Shown here: piece after piece, positions 7,649 through 16,607 of the stretch
Numbering within the stretch: position 1 is the first letter of the stretch
Layout of the letters: every line of letters begins with the position of its first letter
From: CAWFZT01 sp963820415
GTDB taxonomy: Bacteria; Chloroflexota; Anaerolineae; Anaerolineales; Anaerolineaceae
Length of the DNA stretch: 64,000 nt
Assembly: GCA_963820415.1 (NCBI GenBank)
Contig: CAWFZT010000009.1
Coordinates: 364,330-428,329 of the forward strand
Direction: 5' to 3'
Program-made: the position numbers and the translations under genes
Notes under the pieces: model-generated
Seen by the model: only the letters and a program-made list of their open reading frames with translations
What the model was told of the DNA's origin: nothing
Databases searched by the model: none

Positions 7649-9625
7649 ATGCTGGCCAAAGCTGTGATGTATTACGGGAAAGACGAAAAGCTGCCCAAAC
7701 AGGTCGAGTTGCATGCGGGGCCATTGACCCTTTTATACGAGCAGGGTGAAATCCGCTACATCCGCCTGGGCAAAAGTGAAATCCTTCGCAGGATCTACGT
7801 GGCCATCCGTGACCGCAATTGGGGAACAGTCCCATCGGTTTTTTCAAATGTGAAGATGGATATCGCAAATGATTCCTTCCAGATCACCTTTGACGTAGCC
7901 AACCAGCAAAATGAAATCGATTTTGCCTGGAGAGGCGCTATTCAAGGTAGGGTAGATGGGACGGTTACATTTTCGATGAACGGAAAAGCCCGGTCGACTT
8001 TTTGGCGCAACCGGATTGGTTTTTGCATCCTGCACCCGGCTTTTCTAGCCGGCAGCAGTTGTCAGTTGGAACACGTAGATGGCCGGTGCGAGCAGGCTAT
8101 TTTCCCGGTAGATTTTGTGTCGACTCAACCGGTCCAGCCATTTTCGGAGATGAAGAAAATTTCCCACCAGGTTGTTCAGGGCGCCTGGGCCGATGTCGAA
8201 TTTAGCGGCGAACTCTTCGAGACCGAAGACCAGCGCAACTGGACAGACGCTTCCTATAAAACCTTTTGCACTCCCCTGCGCCTGCCTTATCCGGTCGAAA
8301 TCCAGGCCGGCACGCGCATCAGCCAATCGGTCACCCTCCGGTTGCGCCAGGAACAACCAACCTCCCGCCAACCCGCTGCAACCATTGTTTCCGCCCTGAC
8401 ATCCGGCCCAACGACCTCAGTGGACCGGAAAGCCCATGAAATCCCGTTACCTGATATAGGCCTGGGCATCGCCAGCCATGGACAGCCTCTGAGCCCGCTC
8501 GAGATCGAACGGCTGCGCTCTCTGAACCTTCACCACCTGCGTGTGGACCTCAAACTGGCAGATTCGACTTATATAGAAACTTTGCATTCAGCCATCCGGC
8601 AGGCCGCTGCACTTGATCTGAAGCTTGAAGTGGCCTTGCTGGTATCCAGTCGAGTGGAGCAAGAACTGGCCGCGCTGCGCAAACAGTTGGATACACTCCA
8701 GCCGCGGGTGAGCGCCTGGTTGTGTTACCCGGAAAAAGAACTGTTCCTGGGCGGCTCGCCTATTGCTTCAGTCGTGAATGCTGCCCGGAAATACCTGACC
8801 GACTATGATCCTGCAATTCCGTTCTGTGCCGGTACTAACACCGACCTTATCTTTATGAAGCGCAGCCTTCCACCCCTCGACCGCATCCAGAAAATTTGTT
8901 TTGCGATCACCCCACAGGTGCACGCCTTTGACAATGCCTCTCTGGTCGAGACCTTGCCGGTGCAGGGAGCAGCGGTCGCCAGCGCCCGCCTGGCAGGCCA
9001 GGGACTGCCCGTGATGGTCAGCCCAATTACATTAAAACCACGCTTCAACGCCTATGCCACGGCCGCCGCGCCAGCTTTGCCCCCCGGAGAATTATTACCC
9101 CAGGTGGATGTGCGCCAGATGTCGCTGTTCGGGGCCGACTGGACAACCGGAAGCTTCAAAGCGATTGCCGAAGCTGCCACTGACAGCGTGACCTATTTCG
9201 AGACCAGCGGTTGGCGGGGAGTGATGGAAACCGAGCAGGGATCTCCACTGCCGGATATTTTTCAGTCCTTCCCCGGCGGAGTCTATCCCTTATACCACGT
9301 GCTGTCCGACATCGGCGAATTTAAAGGTGGCAGCCTCCTGCCCGTACAAACCAGCCATCCGCTGCAGGTGAACGGCCTGCTGCTGCGCAAAGGCGGGAGG
9401 GAGCGCATGCTGCTGGCCAACTATTCCGGGCAGCCGCAGCATGTGGTCATTGCCAACCTTCTGTCCTCACTTTCAACCCGCTGGCTGGATGAGACTAATC
9501 TGATCCAGGCCATGCAGTCGCCGGAAGTATATCGCCAGGCAACTGAGGCTATTCTTCAAACCAGAGGCAGCGCCCTCGAATTGGATTTACTGCCTTATGC
9601 TGTGGCAAGGATCGACAGCCACTAA
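7649..9625 (+). CDS. D-apionate lactonase-like protein
   Basis: A 658-residue protein without transmembrane segments. It resembles the large protein family found beside D-apiose dehydrogenase that includes D-apionate lactonase (ApnL), which opens D-apionolactone to D-apionate. Recognisable stretches are VAIRDRNWGTVPS (about residues 51-63), FWRNRIGFCILHP, SCQLEHVDGRCEQAIFP and FETEDQRNWTDASYKTF. The C-terminal half (about 260 onward) looks like a barrel with LNLHHLRVDLKL. The ATG at 7649 is chosen over 7619 because AAAGGAG at 7637-7643 sits 5 bases before it. The next gene, 24 bp downstream, is the matching dehydrogenase. Family recognition is from memory of the sequence pattern, so the function is probable rather than shown. 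Confidence 0.62.
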   Translation: MLAKAVMYYGKDEKLPKQVELHAGPLTLLYEQGEIRYIRLGKSEILRRIYVAIRDRNWGTVPSVFSNVKMDIANDSFQITFDVANQQNEIDFAWRGAIQGRVDGTVTFSMNGKARSTFWRNRIGFCILHPAFLAGSSCQLEHVDGRCEQAIFPVDFVSTQPVQPFSEMKKISHQVVQGAWADVEFSGELFETEDQRNWTDASYKTFCTPLRLPYPVEIQAGTRISQSVTLRLRQEQPTSRQPAATIVSALTSGPTTSVDRKAHEIPLPDIGLGIASHGQPLSPLEIERLRSLNLHHLRVDLKLADSTYIETLHSAIRQAAALDLKLEVALLVSSRVEQELAALRKQLDTLQPRVSAWLCYPEKELFLGGSPIASVVNAARKYLTDYDPAIPFCAGTNTDLIFMKRSLPPLDRIQKICFAITPQVHAFDNASLVETLPVQGAAVASARLAGQGLPVMVSPITLKPRFNAYATAAAPALPPGELLPQVDVRQMSLFGADWTTGSFKAIAEAATDSVTYFETSGWRGVMETEQGSPLPDIFQSFPGGVYPLYHVLSDIGEFKGGSLLPVQTSHPLQVNGLLLRKGGRERMLLANYSGQPQHVVIANLLSSLSTRWLDETNLIQAMQSPEVYRQATEAILQTRGSALELDLLPYAVARIDSH

Positions 9626-9649
9626 ATTTTCCACTGAATGGAGGGAGAC

Positions 9650-10684
9650 ATGCAAGATTTACGAGTAGGGATTTTCGGAACGGGTTTCTGGTCGAATTTC
9701 CAGATCCCAGCCTGGTCCGAAGTGGGCGGCGTCAAGATAACCGCCCTGTATAATCGCACCGTCGCTAAAGCTGAGCGCATCGCCGAAAAATTCCACCTTG
9801 AAGATGCCCGCATTTACGGAGACCCGGAAGAGCTGCTACGCAAAGAAAAAATCGACTTTATGGATATCATTACCGAGATCGATGCCCACGCCCCGCTGGT
9901 TTTCCTGGCGGCGAAATATAAGCTGCCCGTCATTTGCCAGAAACCCATGGCGCCTGACCTGGCCACTGCCGAAAAGATGGTGAATGCTTGCCGAGAAGCG
10001 GGCGTGTCATTTTTTATCCACGAAAACTTTCGCTGGCAAACTCCCATCCGGGCTCTCAAGCAGGCCCTCGACGAAGGCCACATTGGCCGGCCTTTCAGAG
10101 CGCGTCTATCCTTTCTTACCGGTTTTCCGGTCTTTGAAAACCAGCCTTTGCTGAAGACTCTCGAGCACTTAATCATTACCGACCTGGGCAGTCACCAGTT
10201 GGATCTGGCGCGCTTTTTGTTCGGCGAAGCCACCCGGCTGTACTGCCAGACCAATAAAGTCCACCCTGATATCCGCGGCGAGGATTCGGCCACCATCTTG
10301 CTCGAAACTGCCAAGCGCACGACGGTGGTAATCTGCATGGCCTACGCTGGAAACCCGGTAGAGAGTGACCATTTTCCACAGACTACCTTTTTTGTGGAGG
10401 GTGAACAGGGTACAATCGAATTAGGGGCGGACTACTGGTTGCGGATTACTACCAGGGCAGGCACCCTTTCCCGCCGTGTGGCTCCTCCCCGCTACGGTTG
10501 GGCCGATCCAAGCTATGACGTAGTGCACGCCAGCATTGTGCCGTGTAATGTCGACTTGCTTAAAGCGCTTAAAGGCGAATGCCTGGCTGAAACTACCGGC
10601 GAAGATAATCTAAAGACGGTCAGGTTGGTATTTGCTTCCTACAATTCGGCCGCCAGCGGAAAATCAATCTCTTTTTCGTTATAG
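9650..10684 (+). CDS. Gfo/Idh/MocA-family oxidoreductase, D-apiose dehydrogenase-like
   Basis: A 344-residue NAD(P)-dependent oxidoreductase: N-terminal Rossmann domain with GIFGTGFWSNF, the ICQKPMAPDLATAE segment replacing the usual EKP motif, and a C-terminal alpha/beta domain with FIHENFRWQTPIRA and TDLGSHQLDLARFLFGE. These segments resemble D-apiose dehydrogenase (ApsD), which oxidises D-apiose to D-apionolactone. The ATG at 9650 is preferred over 9638, since the upstream ATG lies at the edge of the GGAGG serving as ribosome site. It lies between the lactonase-like and oxidoisomerase-like genes, the expected pathway partners. Family is certain, substrate probable. Confidence 0.7.
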   Translation: MQDLRVGIFGTGFWSNFQIPAWSEVGGVKITALYNRTVAKAERIAEKFHLEDARIYGDPEELLRKEKIDFMDIITEIDAHAPLVFLAAKYKLPVICQKPMAPDLATAEKMVNACREAGVSFFIHENFRWQTPIRALKQALDEGHIGRPFRARLSFLTGFPVFENQPLLKTLEHLIITDLGSHQLDLARFLFGEATRLYCQTNKVHPDIRGEDSATILLETAKRTTVVICMAYAGNPVESDHFPQTTFFVEGEQGTIELGADYWLRITTRAGTLSRRVAPPRYGWADPSYDVVHASIVPCNVDLLKALKGECLAETTGEDNLKTVRLVFASYNSAASGKSISFSL

Positions 10685-10707
10685 GTTTTGCAAAAGGAGA
10701 AAATCCA

Positions 10708-11556
10708 ATGAAAACAATCCTCGCTCTTTTTGGCGCAGCCGGTAAAATGGGGACGCGCATTTCCAGGCGTTTAAAGGATTCCTCTGAATTTCAGACCTTA
10801 TACGTCGAAGCCGGCGACGCCGCTCAGGCTGCCTTGCGCCAGCGCGGGCTCGAACCGTCTGACTCACATACTGCCGCCAGCCAGGCGGACATGCTCGTCT
10901 TAGCAATCCCGGATAAATTGATCGGTAAAGTCTCCCAGGAAATGGTGCCCCTGATGAAAGCGGGGGCCATGATGATCCTGCTCGATCCGGCCGCCCCGTA
11001 TGGGGGCGAGCTGCCAGCCCGCCCGGACATCACCTATTTCGTCACCCATCCCTGTCACCCGCCCGTGGTGAACGATGAAACCGACCTCGAAGCGCGCATG
11101 GACTTTTTCGGCGCCATTAAAGCCAAGCAGCACGTGGTGGCGGCACTGATGCAAGGGCCTGAAGAAGATTATGCCCGTGGTGAGGCGGTTGTGCGCAGCA
11201 TCTTTTACCCGGTGATGAATGTCTACCGGGTGACCGTTGAGCAAATGGCCATTCTCGAACCGGCCTTGTCTGAAACGGTCGTGCTGACCTGCATGGTGAT
11301 CATACGCGAAGCCATCGATGAAGCCGTGCGACGCGGCGTCCCCGCTCAGGCTGCCCGGGACTTTGTCCTGGGGCACATGAACGTTAATATTGGCATCCTG
11401 TTCAACTATATCGACGCCCAACTCTCCGATGGCGCCAAACTGGCTGTTTCCCGGGCGCGCCAGCGCATCTTCCAGCCGGATTGGAAAGACGTTTTCGAGC
11501 CAGAAAACGTGATGAAAGAGGTCAAGGCTATCACCCAGAGCATAACGGTGAGATAA
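10708..11556 (+). CDS. D-apionate oxidoisomerase-like dehydrogenase
   Basis: A 282-residue protein with an N-terminal Rossmann fold (LFGAAGKMGTRISRRL at about residues 7-22) and an alpha-helical C-terminal domain of the 6-phosphogluconate-dehydrogenase type. Family landmarks are VLAIPDKLIGKV, YFVTHPCHPPVVNDETD and VTVEQMAILEPALSETV. This matches the family that includes D-apionate oxidoisomerase (ApnO), which oxidises D-apionate and migrates a hydroxymethyl group to give 3-oxo-isoapionate. AAAAGGAG precedes the ATG. It closes the operon; a strong promoter for the next transcription unit follows 20 bp after its stop. A different hydroxy-acid substrate cannot be excluded. Confidence 0.65.
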   Translation: MKTILALFGAAGKMGTRISRRLKDSSEFQTLYVEAGDAAQAALRQRGLEPSDSHTAASQADMLVLAIPDKLIGKVSQEMVPLMKAGAMMILLDPAAPYGGELPARPDITYFVTHPCHPPVVNDETDLEARMDFFGAIKAKQHVVAALMQGPEEDYARGEAVVRSIFYPVMNVYRVTVEQMAILEPALSETVVLTCMVIIREAIDEAVRRGVPAQAARDFVLGHMNVNIGILFNYIDAQLSDGAKLAVSRARQRIFQPDWKDVFEPENVMKEVKAITQSITVR

Positions 11557-11575
11557 TCAATCCGTTACCCCCGGC

Positions 11576-11604
11576 TTGACTTTATCTCAATCCCTTGTTA
11601 TATT
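11576..11604 (+). promoter_or_regulatory. Sigma-70-type promoter for the epimerase operon
   Basis: TTGACT (11576-11581), a 17-bp spacer and TATATT (11599-11604), about 58 bp before the epimerase start. Both boxes are near consensus with ideal spacing, and the position just after the catabolic operon marks a new transcription unit. Confidence 0.7.
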
Positions 11605-11661
11605 CATCTTCCTTGGCTTTTTCCGTACAACCCCAAAGCCATACGAAAGGTCTTCCCTTCG

Positions 11662-12642
11662 ATGAATTTCCCTTATAAAAAAGCCATCGTCACCGGCGGC
11701 GCCGGCTTTATCGGCAGCCATCTGGTGGAAGAGCTGGTCAAAATGGGCGTCGAAACGATCAGTATCGACAACTATTTCGCCGGCAAACACGAAAACCTGG
11801 CAGAGTTCACCACCTACCCAAATTTCCACGAAGCCAACTGCGACATTACCGACCTGGCCCACCTGGAAAAGTATTTCCCAGGCGTGGACGTGGTTTTCCA
11901 CCTGGCAGCTTCTAAAAAGACCATCTGCCTGAATAACCCCAGGCGCGACCTGGAGATCAACGCCGGCGGCACCTTCAACCTGCTGGAACTGTCGCTCAAA
12001 CATGGAGTCAAGAAATACGTACACGCCTCCACCGGCTCGGTTTACGGTGAGGCGCAGTATTTCCCCCAGGATGAGAAACATCCGCTGGTGCCAACTTCTT
12101 ATTACGGGGTGAGTAAGCTGGCGGGCGAGAAGTATGTCAAAGTGTTCGAGCACCTGTATGGGCTCGACACCACCGTTCTGCGCTACTTCCACGTGTACGG
12201 CCCGCGCCAGGAATCGAGCGAGGTGGGCGGAGTAGTAACGATCTTTATTCGTTCCATGCTCGAGGGCAAACCCATCACCATTTTTGGCGACGGCACCCAG
12301 CAGCGCTCCTTTACTTACGTTAAAGATGTGGTCAAAGCCAACCTGCTGGCTGCCACCACCGAAGGTACCAAGGGTGAGGTGTACAATTGTGCTTCAGGCA
12401 TTAAGGTGACCATCAGCCAATTGGCCCTCTTGGTGGCGAAGATCCTGGGCCTCCCAGAGCCGCAGATCAAATATGGAGATTGGACTCCGGGCGACATCAA
12501 GGTTTTTGAGATCGACAATGCCAAAATCCGCACCCAACTCGGTCTCGAATTCCTGACCGATTTCCGCGCCGGCCTGGAACAAACCGTAGCTTGGGCGAAA
12601 AATTATTTCCAGAAAATGCCAGGTTTCAACCAGCAGGGTTGA
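11662..12642 (+). CDS. NAD-dependent epimerase/dehydratase (nucleotide-sugar epimerase)
   Basis: A 326-residue extended short-chain dehydrogenase. It carries TGGAGFIGSHLVEEL (about residues 10-24) for NAD, an HASTGSVYGE Ser and the catalytic pair in SYYGVSKLAGEK (Tyr-x-x-x-Lys). The C-terminal part includes FHVYGPRQ and FGDGTQQRSFTYVKDV, typical of UDP-glucose / UDP-N-acetylglucosamine 4-epimerase relatives. It acts in the cytoplasm on nucleotide-linked sugars. The following glycosyltransferase, methyltransferase and deacetylase-like genes suggest cell-surface polysaccharide or glycolipid synthesis. No clear ribosome site precedes the ATG. Exact substrate is not determinable. Confidence 0.9.
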   Translation: MNFPYKKAIVTGGAGFIGSHLVEELVKMGVETISIDNYFAGKHENLAEFTTYPNFHEANCDITDLAHLEKYFPGVDVVFHLAASKKTICLNNPRRDLEINAGGTFNLLELSLKHGVKKYVHASTGSVYGEAQYFPQDEKHPLVPTSYYGVSKLAGEKYVKVFEHLYGLDTTVLRYFHVYGPRQESSEVGGVVTIFIRSMLEGKPITIFGDGTQQRSFTYVKDVVKANLLAATTEGTKGEVYNCASGIKVTISQLALLVAKILGLPEPQIKYGDWTPGDIKVFEIDNAKIRTQLGLEFLTDFRAGLEQTVAWAKNYFQKMPGFNQQG

Positions 12643-12777
12643 CCGAATGGTGGCAATAACAGGATATAATTGGCAAGCAGGCACACTTGCAGGGCCAGAT
12701 ATATTCCTTCGACCTGCATTGCTCCTCCAGGGAAAAAGTAATTCAGTAGAAATATCACCCATCAGGAGTTTCTCTCC

Positions 12778-13727
12778 GTGTTTAAAAGCAAAAAAATTGG
12801 CGTGGTCGTCCCAGCATACAACGAGGAAATGCTCATACTGGACACCTTAAAATCGATGCCGGATTGTATCGACCATATCTTTGTGGTCGAGGACGGCAGC
12901 CAAGACCGAACCCGCGCCTTGATCGAAGAGCAGCAGCAGAAAGATGGACGCATTCAGCTCATAGCTCACCCGGTCAACCAGGGTCTAGGAAAGTCGCTGA
13001 TCGACGGCTACCTGGCCAGCCTTAAGAGCGACGTCGAATACACCGCTGTGATGGCCGGCGATAATCAAATGCATCCGGACGACCTACCGGTTCTGCTCGA
13101 TCAACTGGTCGAACAGGGCTACGATTACGTCAAAGGTAACCGCCTGCTTCATGCCGACTACCGCGAGATGCCCCTTTACCGCTTTCTCGGTAATGCCGTA
13201 TTGACTATTCTGACCAAGTTTGCCACAGGCTACTACCGCCTGATGGACCCGCAATGCGGATATACAATAATAAAGAACAGCGTTCTGGCCCAAATCCCTT
13301 TCCAGAACATGACTACCGGCTACGGTTACAATGCTGACATCCTTACCATGCTCAACATCCAGGACTTTCGAGTGACTGATGCCGAAGTCCGCCCGGTGTA
13401 CGGCATGGAAAAAAGCAAGATCATACTATGGAAATATATCCCGCGTGTGAGCGGCCTGCTCATGCGCCTGTTCTTTCGCCGCCTGTGGTGGCGTTACCTG
13501 GTTAAAGGTTTAACCCGCTGGTGCTTCTGTACCTGTTTGGCTTTTTTAATATTATTTTTGTCTTCATCCCTTTCACCATCCGCTTTTTCGTGCTGTGGAA
13601 ACAGTTAGGCGCCGCCCCTGAGCTGAGTCTAATTATCATCGTTTTCACCCTGTTGATCACCTTCCAGTCGTTCATCTTCGCCGTATGGATGGACATGGAC
13701 TACAACAATGATCGGAAAAACCGATGA
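12778..13727 (+). CDS. Glycosyltransferase family 2 with C-terminal membrane segments (frameshifted)
   Basis: The GT-A domain occupies about residues 1-230 (VVVPAYNEEM, VVEDGSQDRT, a GDNQMHPDD acidic motif), like dolichol-phosphate-mannose-type transferases acting at the inner membrane face. The first frame runs into a nonsense tail after WRYLVKG at about 13508. A second frame then continues as FNPLVLLYLFGFF and two hydrophobic segments to a stop at 13727. One extra T in the run at 13509-13511 would restore a normal protein of about 317 residues. The start is a GTG with AGGAG upstream. The methyltransferase overlaps its end by 4 bp. A sequence error or recent inactivation are both possible. 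Confidence 0.82.
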
Positions 13728-14452
13728 GCATCTTCCAACGCGGGGAATTTACCATCGAATCCGTGCGGGCGCATTGGAACAAAGTGGCGATGGTGTACGA
13801 TGGCTGGAATAAAGCCTACGATACCACCCACTTCCAACGCTTCGTTGAAGCGATGAAACATATCCAATTAGCCTCCGGCATCCGCGTGCTGGACGTCTGG
13901 TCGCGTACCGGCAATGCCAGCCGCTACCTTTTTGAAACCTGTCCGGAAATCGAATACACCGGCTTGGAACCCTCTGAAGAAATGATCCGCCTGGCCAGGC
14001 AGAAATACCCTCAGCGCAGTTTTGCCGAAGGCTGGATGACGGCTCTACCTTTCCCCAGCGCTTACTTCGATCGGGTCATCTCACTGGAAACGCTCGAACA
14101 TGTGCCTATCCCAGCCCAATTCCTGCTGGAAATCCGCCGCGTAATCAAGCCGGGTGGGCGCCTGGTGATGAGCCTGCCGCCGGCTTACGCCGAATGGATG
14201 ACTGCCCTGGTCGACGGTCTGAAGGTCAACCACGGCGAGGGCCCGCACCGCTTTCTGCCCTCAGGAGAAGTGAAGCATTTACTCAGACAGTGCGGTTTCC
14301 GTTTGTTATTACACCGCGGTACGGTACTGATCCCGGCTGGCCCGACCTTCCTGCGTGGAAAAGGCAACCAGTGGCTGGAAAGCCATGTGCAAGGCACTTT
14401 TCTAGCCGAAATGGGCATCCGCCAATTCTACGTGTGCGAGGTAGCCAATTGA
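13724..14452 (+). CDS. Class I SAM-dependent methyltransferase with atypical motif I
   Basis: A 242-residue methyltransferase. The post-I region (YTGLEPSEEMIRLAR), motif for SAM ribose binding, ALPFPSAYFDRVISLETLEHV and RVIKPGGRLVMSLP are standard Methyltransf_11 features. Motif I, however, reads RVLDVWSRTGNAS rather than the usual D-x-G-x-G-x-G. The change is embedded in otherwise well-kept sequence, so it may be a subfamily variant. ATGA overlaps on both sides (glycosyltransferase upstream, FrhB-like protein downstream) indicate a tightly coupled operon. The substrate is probably a sugar or lipid-linked intermediate of the same pathway, by context only. Confidence 0.85.
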   Translation: MSIFQRGEFTIESVRAHWNKVAMVYDGWNKAYDTTHFQRFVEAMKHIQLASGIRVLDVWSRTGNASRYLFETCPEIEYTGLEPSEEMIRLARQKYPQRSFAEGWMTALPFPSAYFDRVISLETLEHVPIPAQFLLEIRRVIKPGGRLVMSLPPAYAEWMTALVDGLKVNHGEGPHRFLPSGEVKHLLRQCGFRLLLHRGTVLIPAGPTFLRGKGNQWLESHVQGTFLAEMGIRQFYVCEVAN

Positions 14453-15798
14453 TCAAAAAGAGTTTCCTGGACCTCAAGCGCGATGTAATCGATGCCGGTT
14501 TGTGCACGCGCTGCGGAAGCTGCGTAGGGGTATGCAAGGTGCGGTGCATCCAGTTTGCCGATCCTTTGGGAACGTGTCTGCCGGAACAATTCGGCGCGTG
14601 CACGAGCTGCGGCCTGTGTTACACCGGCTGTTCGGGTAAAGAAGTGCTGTGGCCAGTGCTGAACCAGCAGGTTTTCGGCAAGCAACCCGACAACTATCTG
14701 CTGGGCAACTTCCAGGAAGCCTTCGTCGGCTTTTCAACCGACCCGGAGGTGCGCCGCGGGGCCGGCAGTGGAGGCATCGTCAGCGCGATATCTCTCTACC
14801 TGCTGGAAAACAAGCTGGTAAATGGAATCGTTTCATTGACCGATGACGTTCACCAACCCTACCGTGCCGTCCCGCAGGTGCTGACTGACCGGGTCAGTGT
14901 ATTGCGAGCGGCCCAGTCGAAATATTCGATCAGCCCGGTCAACACAATCCTACACCGTTTGATCAACCTGGAAGGCCATTATGCCTACGTGGGCCTGCCT
15001 TGCCAGATCCACTCGCTGCGAAAATTGCAGAAGGCCAGGCACCCGGCGGCGCGCAAAATCAAATATGTGATCGGACTATATTGCGGCAATATCCTGCACT
15101 TCAATTCGGTGCGCAGCTACCTGGCGCGAAATGGCGTACGTAATCTCGACCAGGTGACTTCTTTGAAATATCGCGCCGGCGAGTGGCCAGGGAAAATGGA
15201 AATCAAGCTCCAGGATGGACGAATTTTTTCGATCAAAAAATTCTACGCCAACTACCTGATCCCTTTTTACATCATGCGCCGCTGCCTGCTGTGCACCGAC
15301 CTGACAAACGAATTTGCCGACCTTTCCGTGGGTGACGGCTGGGCACCGGTTTACGAAGAACGTGGTAAAGGCTGGTCTGTTATTCTTGGACGCACGCCCC
15401 TGGGCGCCGGTCTGCTTCGAGAAATGGAATCCAAAAAGCAGATCGAGCTTTACCCAATCAGCGAGGATGCTGCCGTCAACATGCATTCTCATGGCCTGGA
15501 CTTGAAGAAGACTGGAGCATTCCTGCGCATCAAGTACCGCCAATGGCAAAAGTCGCCGGTGCCTTCTTTCGGGTATACCCTTGAAAGCGCCTCCTTTTTC
15601 CGCCAATTAGAGGAATTAGCCCAGGTGCTGGTCTTCTGGGTCTGCAGTTGGAAATTTTCACGCTGGCTGGTCAATCTCATCCCGCTGGGAATCATCGGTG
15701 GTTTGTTTCAACTGCTGCGTACCTTATGGATGCGCAACACGCGCTCCACGAACCACAAGCACGGGATCGCCAGCGCCCGTTTTCGCTTGACGGATTAA
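14449..15798 (+). CDS. Coenzyme F420 hydrogenase/dehydrogenase beta-subunit-like iron-sulfur protein
   Basis: The frame is open further upstream, but that stretch overlaps the methyltransferase. A TTG at 14449 overlapping its stop gives a sensible start (LIKKSFLDLKRDV). The 449-residue protein begins with two ferredoxin-type cluster motifs, CTRCGSCVGVC and CTSCGLCYTGC, followed by FrhB-N and FrhB-C domains (RRGAGSGGIVSAIS, YVGLPCQIHSL, CLLCTDLTNEFADLSVGDGW). FrhB proteins bind FAD and Fe-S clusters and reduce F420 or related acceptors. Homologues in polysaccharide clusters act as pyruvyl-transfer-associated or sugar-modifying reductases of unknown detail. A hydrophobic stretch near the C-terminus (LVFWVCSWKF onward) suggests membrane association. 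Confidence 0.85.
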   Translation: MIKKSFLDLKRDVIDAGLCTRCGSCVGVCKVRCIQFADPLGTCLPEQFGACTSCGLCYTGCSGKEVLWPVLNQQVFGKQPDNYLLGNFQEAFVGFSTDPEVRRGAGSGGIVSAISLYLLENKLVNGIVSLTDDVHQPYRAVPQVLTDRVSVLRAAQSKYSISPVNTILHRLINLEGHYAYVGLPCQIHSLRKLQKARHPAARKIKYVIGLYCGNILHFNSVRSYLARNGVRNLDQVTSLKYRAGEWPGKMEIKLQDGRIFSIKKFYANYLIPFYIMRRCLLCTDLTNEFADLSVGDGWAPVYEERGKGWSVILGRTPLGAGLLREMESKKQIELYPISEDAAVNMHSHGLDLKKTGAFLRIKYRQWQKSPVPSFGYTLESASFFRQLEELAQVLVFWVCSWKFSRWLVNLIPLGIIGGLFQLLRTLWMRNTRSTNHKHGIASARFRLTD

Positions 15799-15800
15799 AC

Positions 15801-16607
15801 ATGCCCCAAGACTTTACCCTGGACCAATACCGCACCATTTGCCTGGCTTTACGGGAATCCGGTTACCAGGTGATGACGGTGGTTCAATACCTGGTGGATG
15901 TTACCAGGCAGGCTCGCATTGCTGTGCTGCGGCACGATGTCGACCGTTTTCCCGGGCGCGCTCTGCATATGGCGCGCCTGGAACAGCGCGCTGGGATTTG
16001 TTCCACTTATTATTTCCGGACTAACCGCAGTGTCTTTCGCCCAAACACCCTTCGGGAAATTTCTCGGATGGGCCACGAAATCGGCTATCACTACGAGACG
16101 CTTTCGAAAAGGCGGGGAAACTACCCGGCCGCTATCGATTTGTTTGAAAAGGAGCTGGCCCGCCTGCGCCAGGTCTGCCCCATCCAAACGATCAGTATGC
16201 ACGGCAACCCGCTTTCGCCTTACGACAACCGCGACCTCTGGAAGCGCTACGATTTCCGGCAGTTCGGCCTGGCTGGCGAGGCATATCTTTCCATCGATTA
16301 CCACCGCCTGGCTTATCTGACGGATGCAGGACGCTCTTGGGCCGACAACCCTTTCAACCTGCGCGACCGGGTGGCTGAGGAACAAACCCCGTCCGGTATC
16401 CGATCGACTGGCGACCTGATCGCCGCTATTCGAGAAAAGCGCTTCGAGCAGATATGTATTTCAGCCCATCCCGAACGCTGGGCCGGCAATCTGCCAGAGT
16501 GGCTGTCCAGCGCTTCACTGGACCTGGCCGCCAATACTATCAAGGCAGCCCTTAGGCTGCTCAATCTTCGGGGTTATCCAGGCGCAGACCATGACCGCGT
16601 ACAGTAA
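15801..16607 (+). CDS. Polysaccharide deacetylase-fold protein
   Basis: A 268-residue protein of the NodB/polysaccharide-deacetylase fold. IAVLRHDVDRFPGRAL carries the His-Asp-Val-Asp pair typical of the metal site, TYYFRTNRSVF and HEIGYHYE supply further conserved strand motifs, and ISAHPERWAGN near the C-terminus supplies the last His. No signal peptide is seen, so a cytoplasmic or membrane-face role is likely. It starts 2 bases after the FrhB-like gene. Its 3' end overlaps the convergent FHA gene by 47 bp, a long overlap, so mRNAs from the two strands would be antisense there. Confidence 0.82.
   Translation: MPQDFTLDQYRTICLALRESGYQVMTVVQYLVDVTRQARIAVLRHDVDRFPGRALHMARLEQRAGICSTYYFRTNRSVFRPNTLREISRMGHEIGYHYETLSKRRGNYPAAIDLFEKELARLRQVCPIQTISMHGNPLSPYDNRDLWKRYDFRQFGLAGEAYLSIDYHRLAYLTDAGRSWADNPFNLRDRVAEEQTPSGIRSTGDLIAAIREKRFEQICISAHPERWAGNLPEWLSSASLDLAANTIKAALRLLNLRGYPGADHDRVQ

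Noticed and set aside
12639..12670. Promoter TTGACC...TATAAT before the glycosyltransferase
   Set aside because: The spacer is 20 bp, too long for a convincing promoter; only the -10 box is good.
14194..14448. N-terminal extension of the FrhB-like protein
   Set aside because: It overlaps the methyltransferase in another frame and is not family-like; the TTG at 14449 overlapping the upstream stop is a better start.
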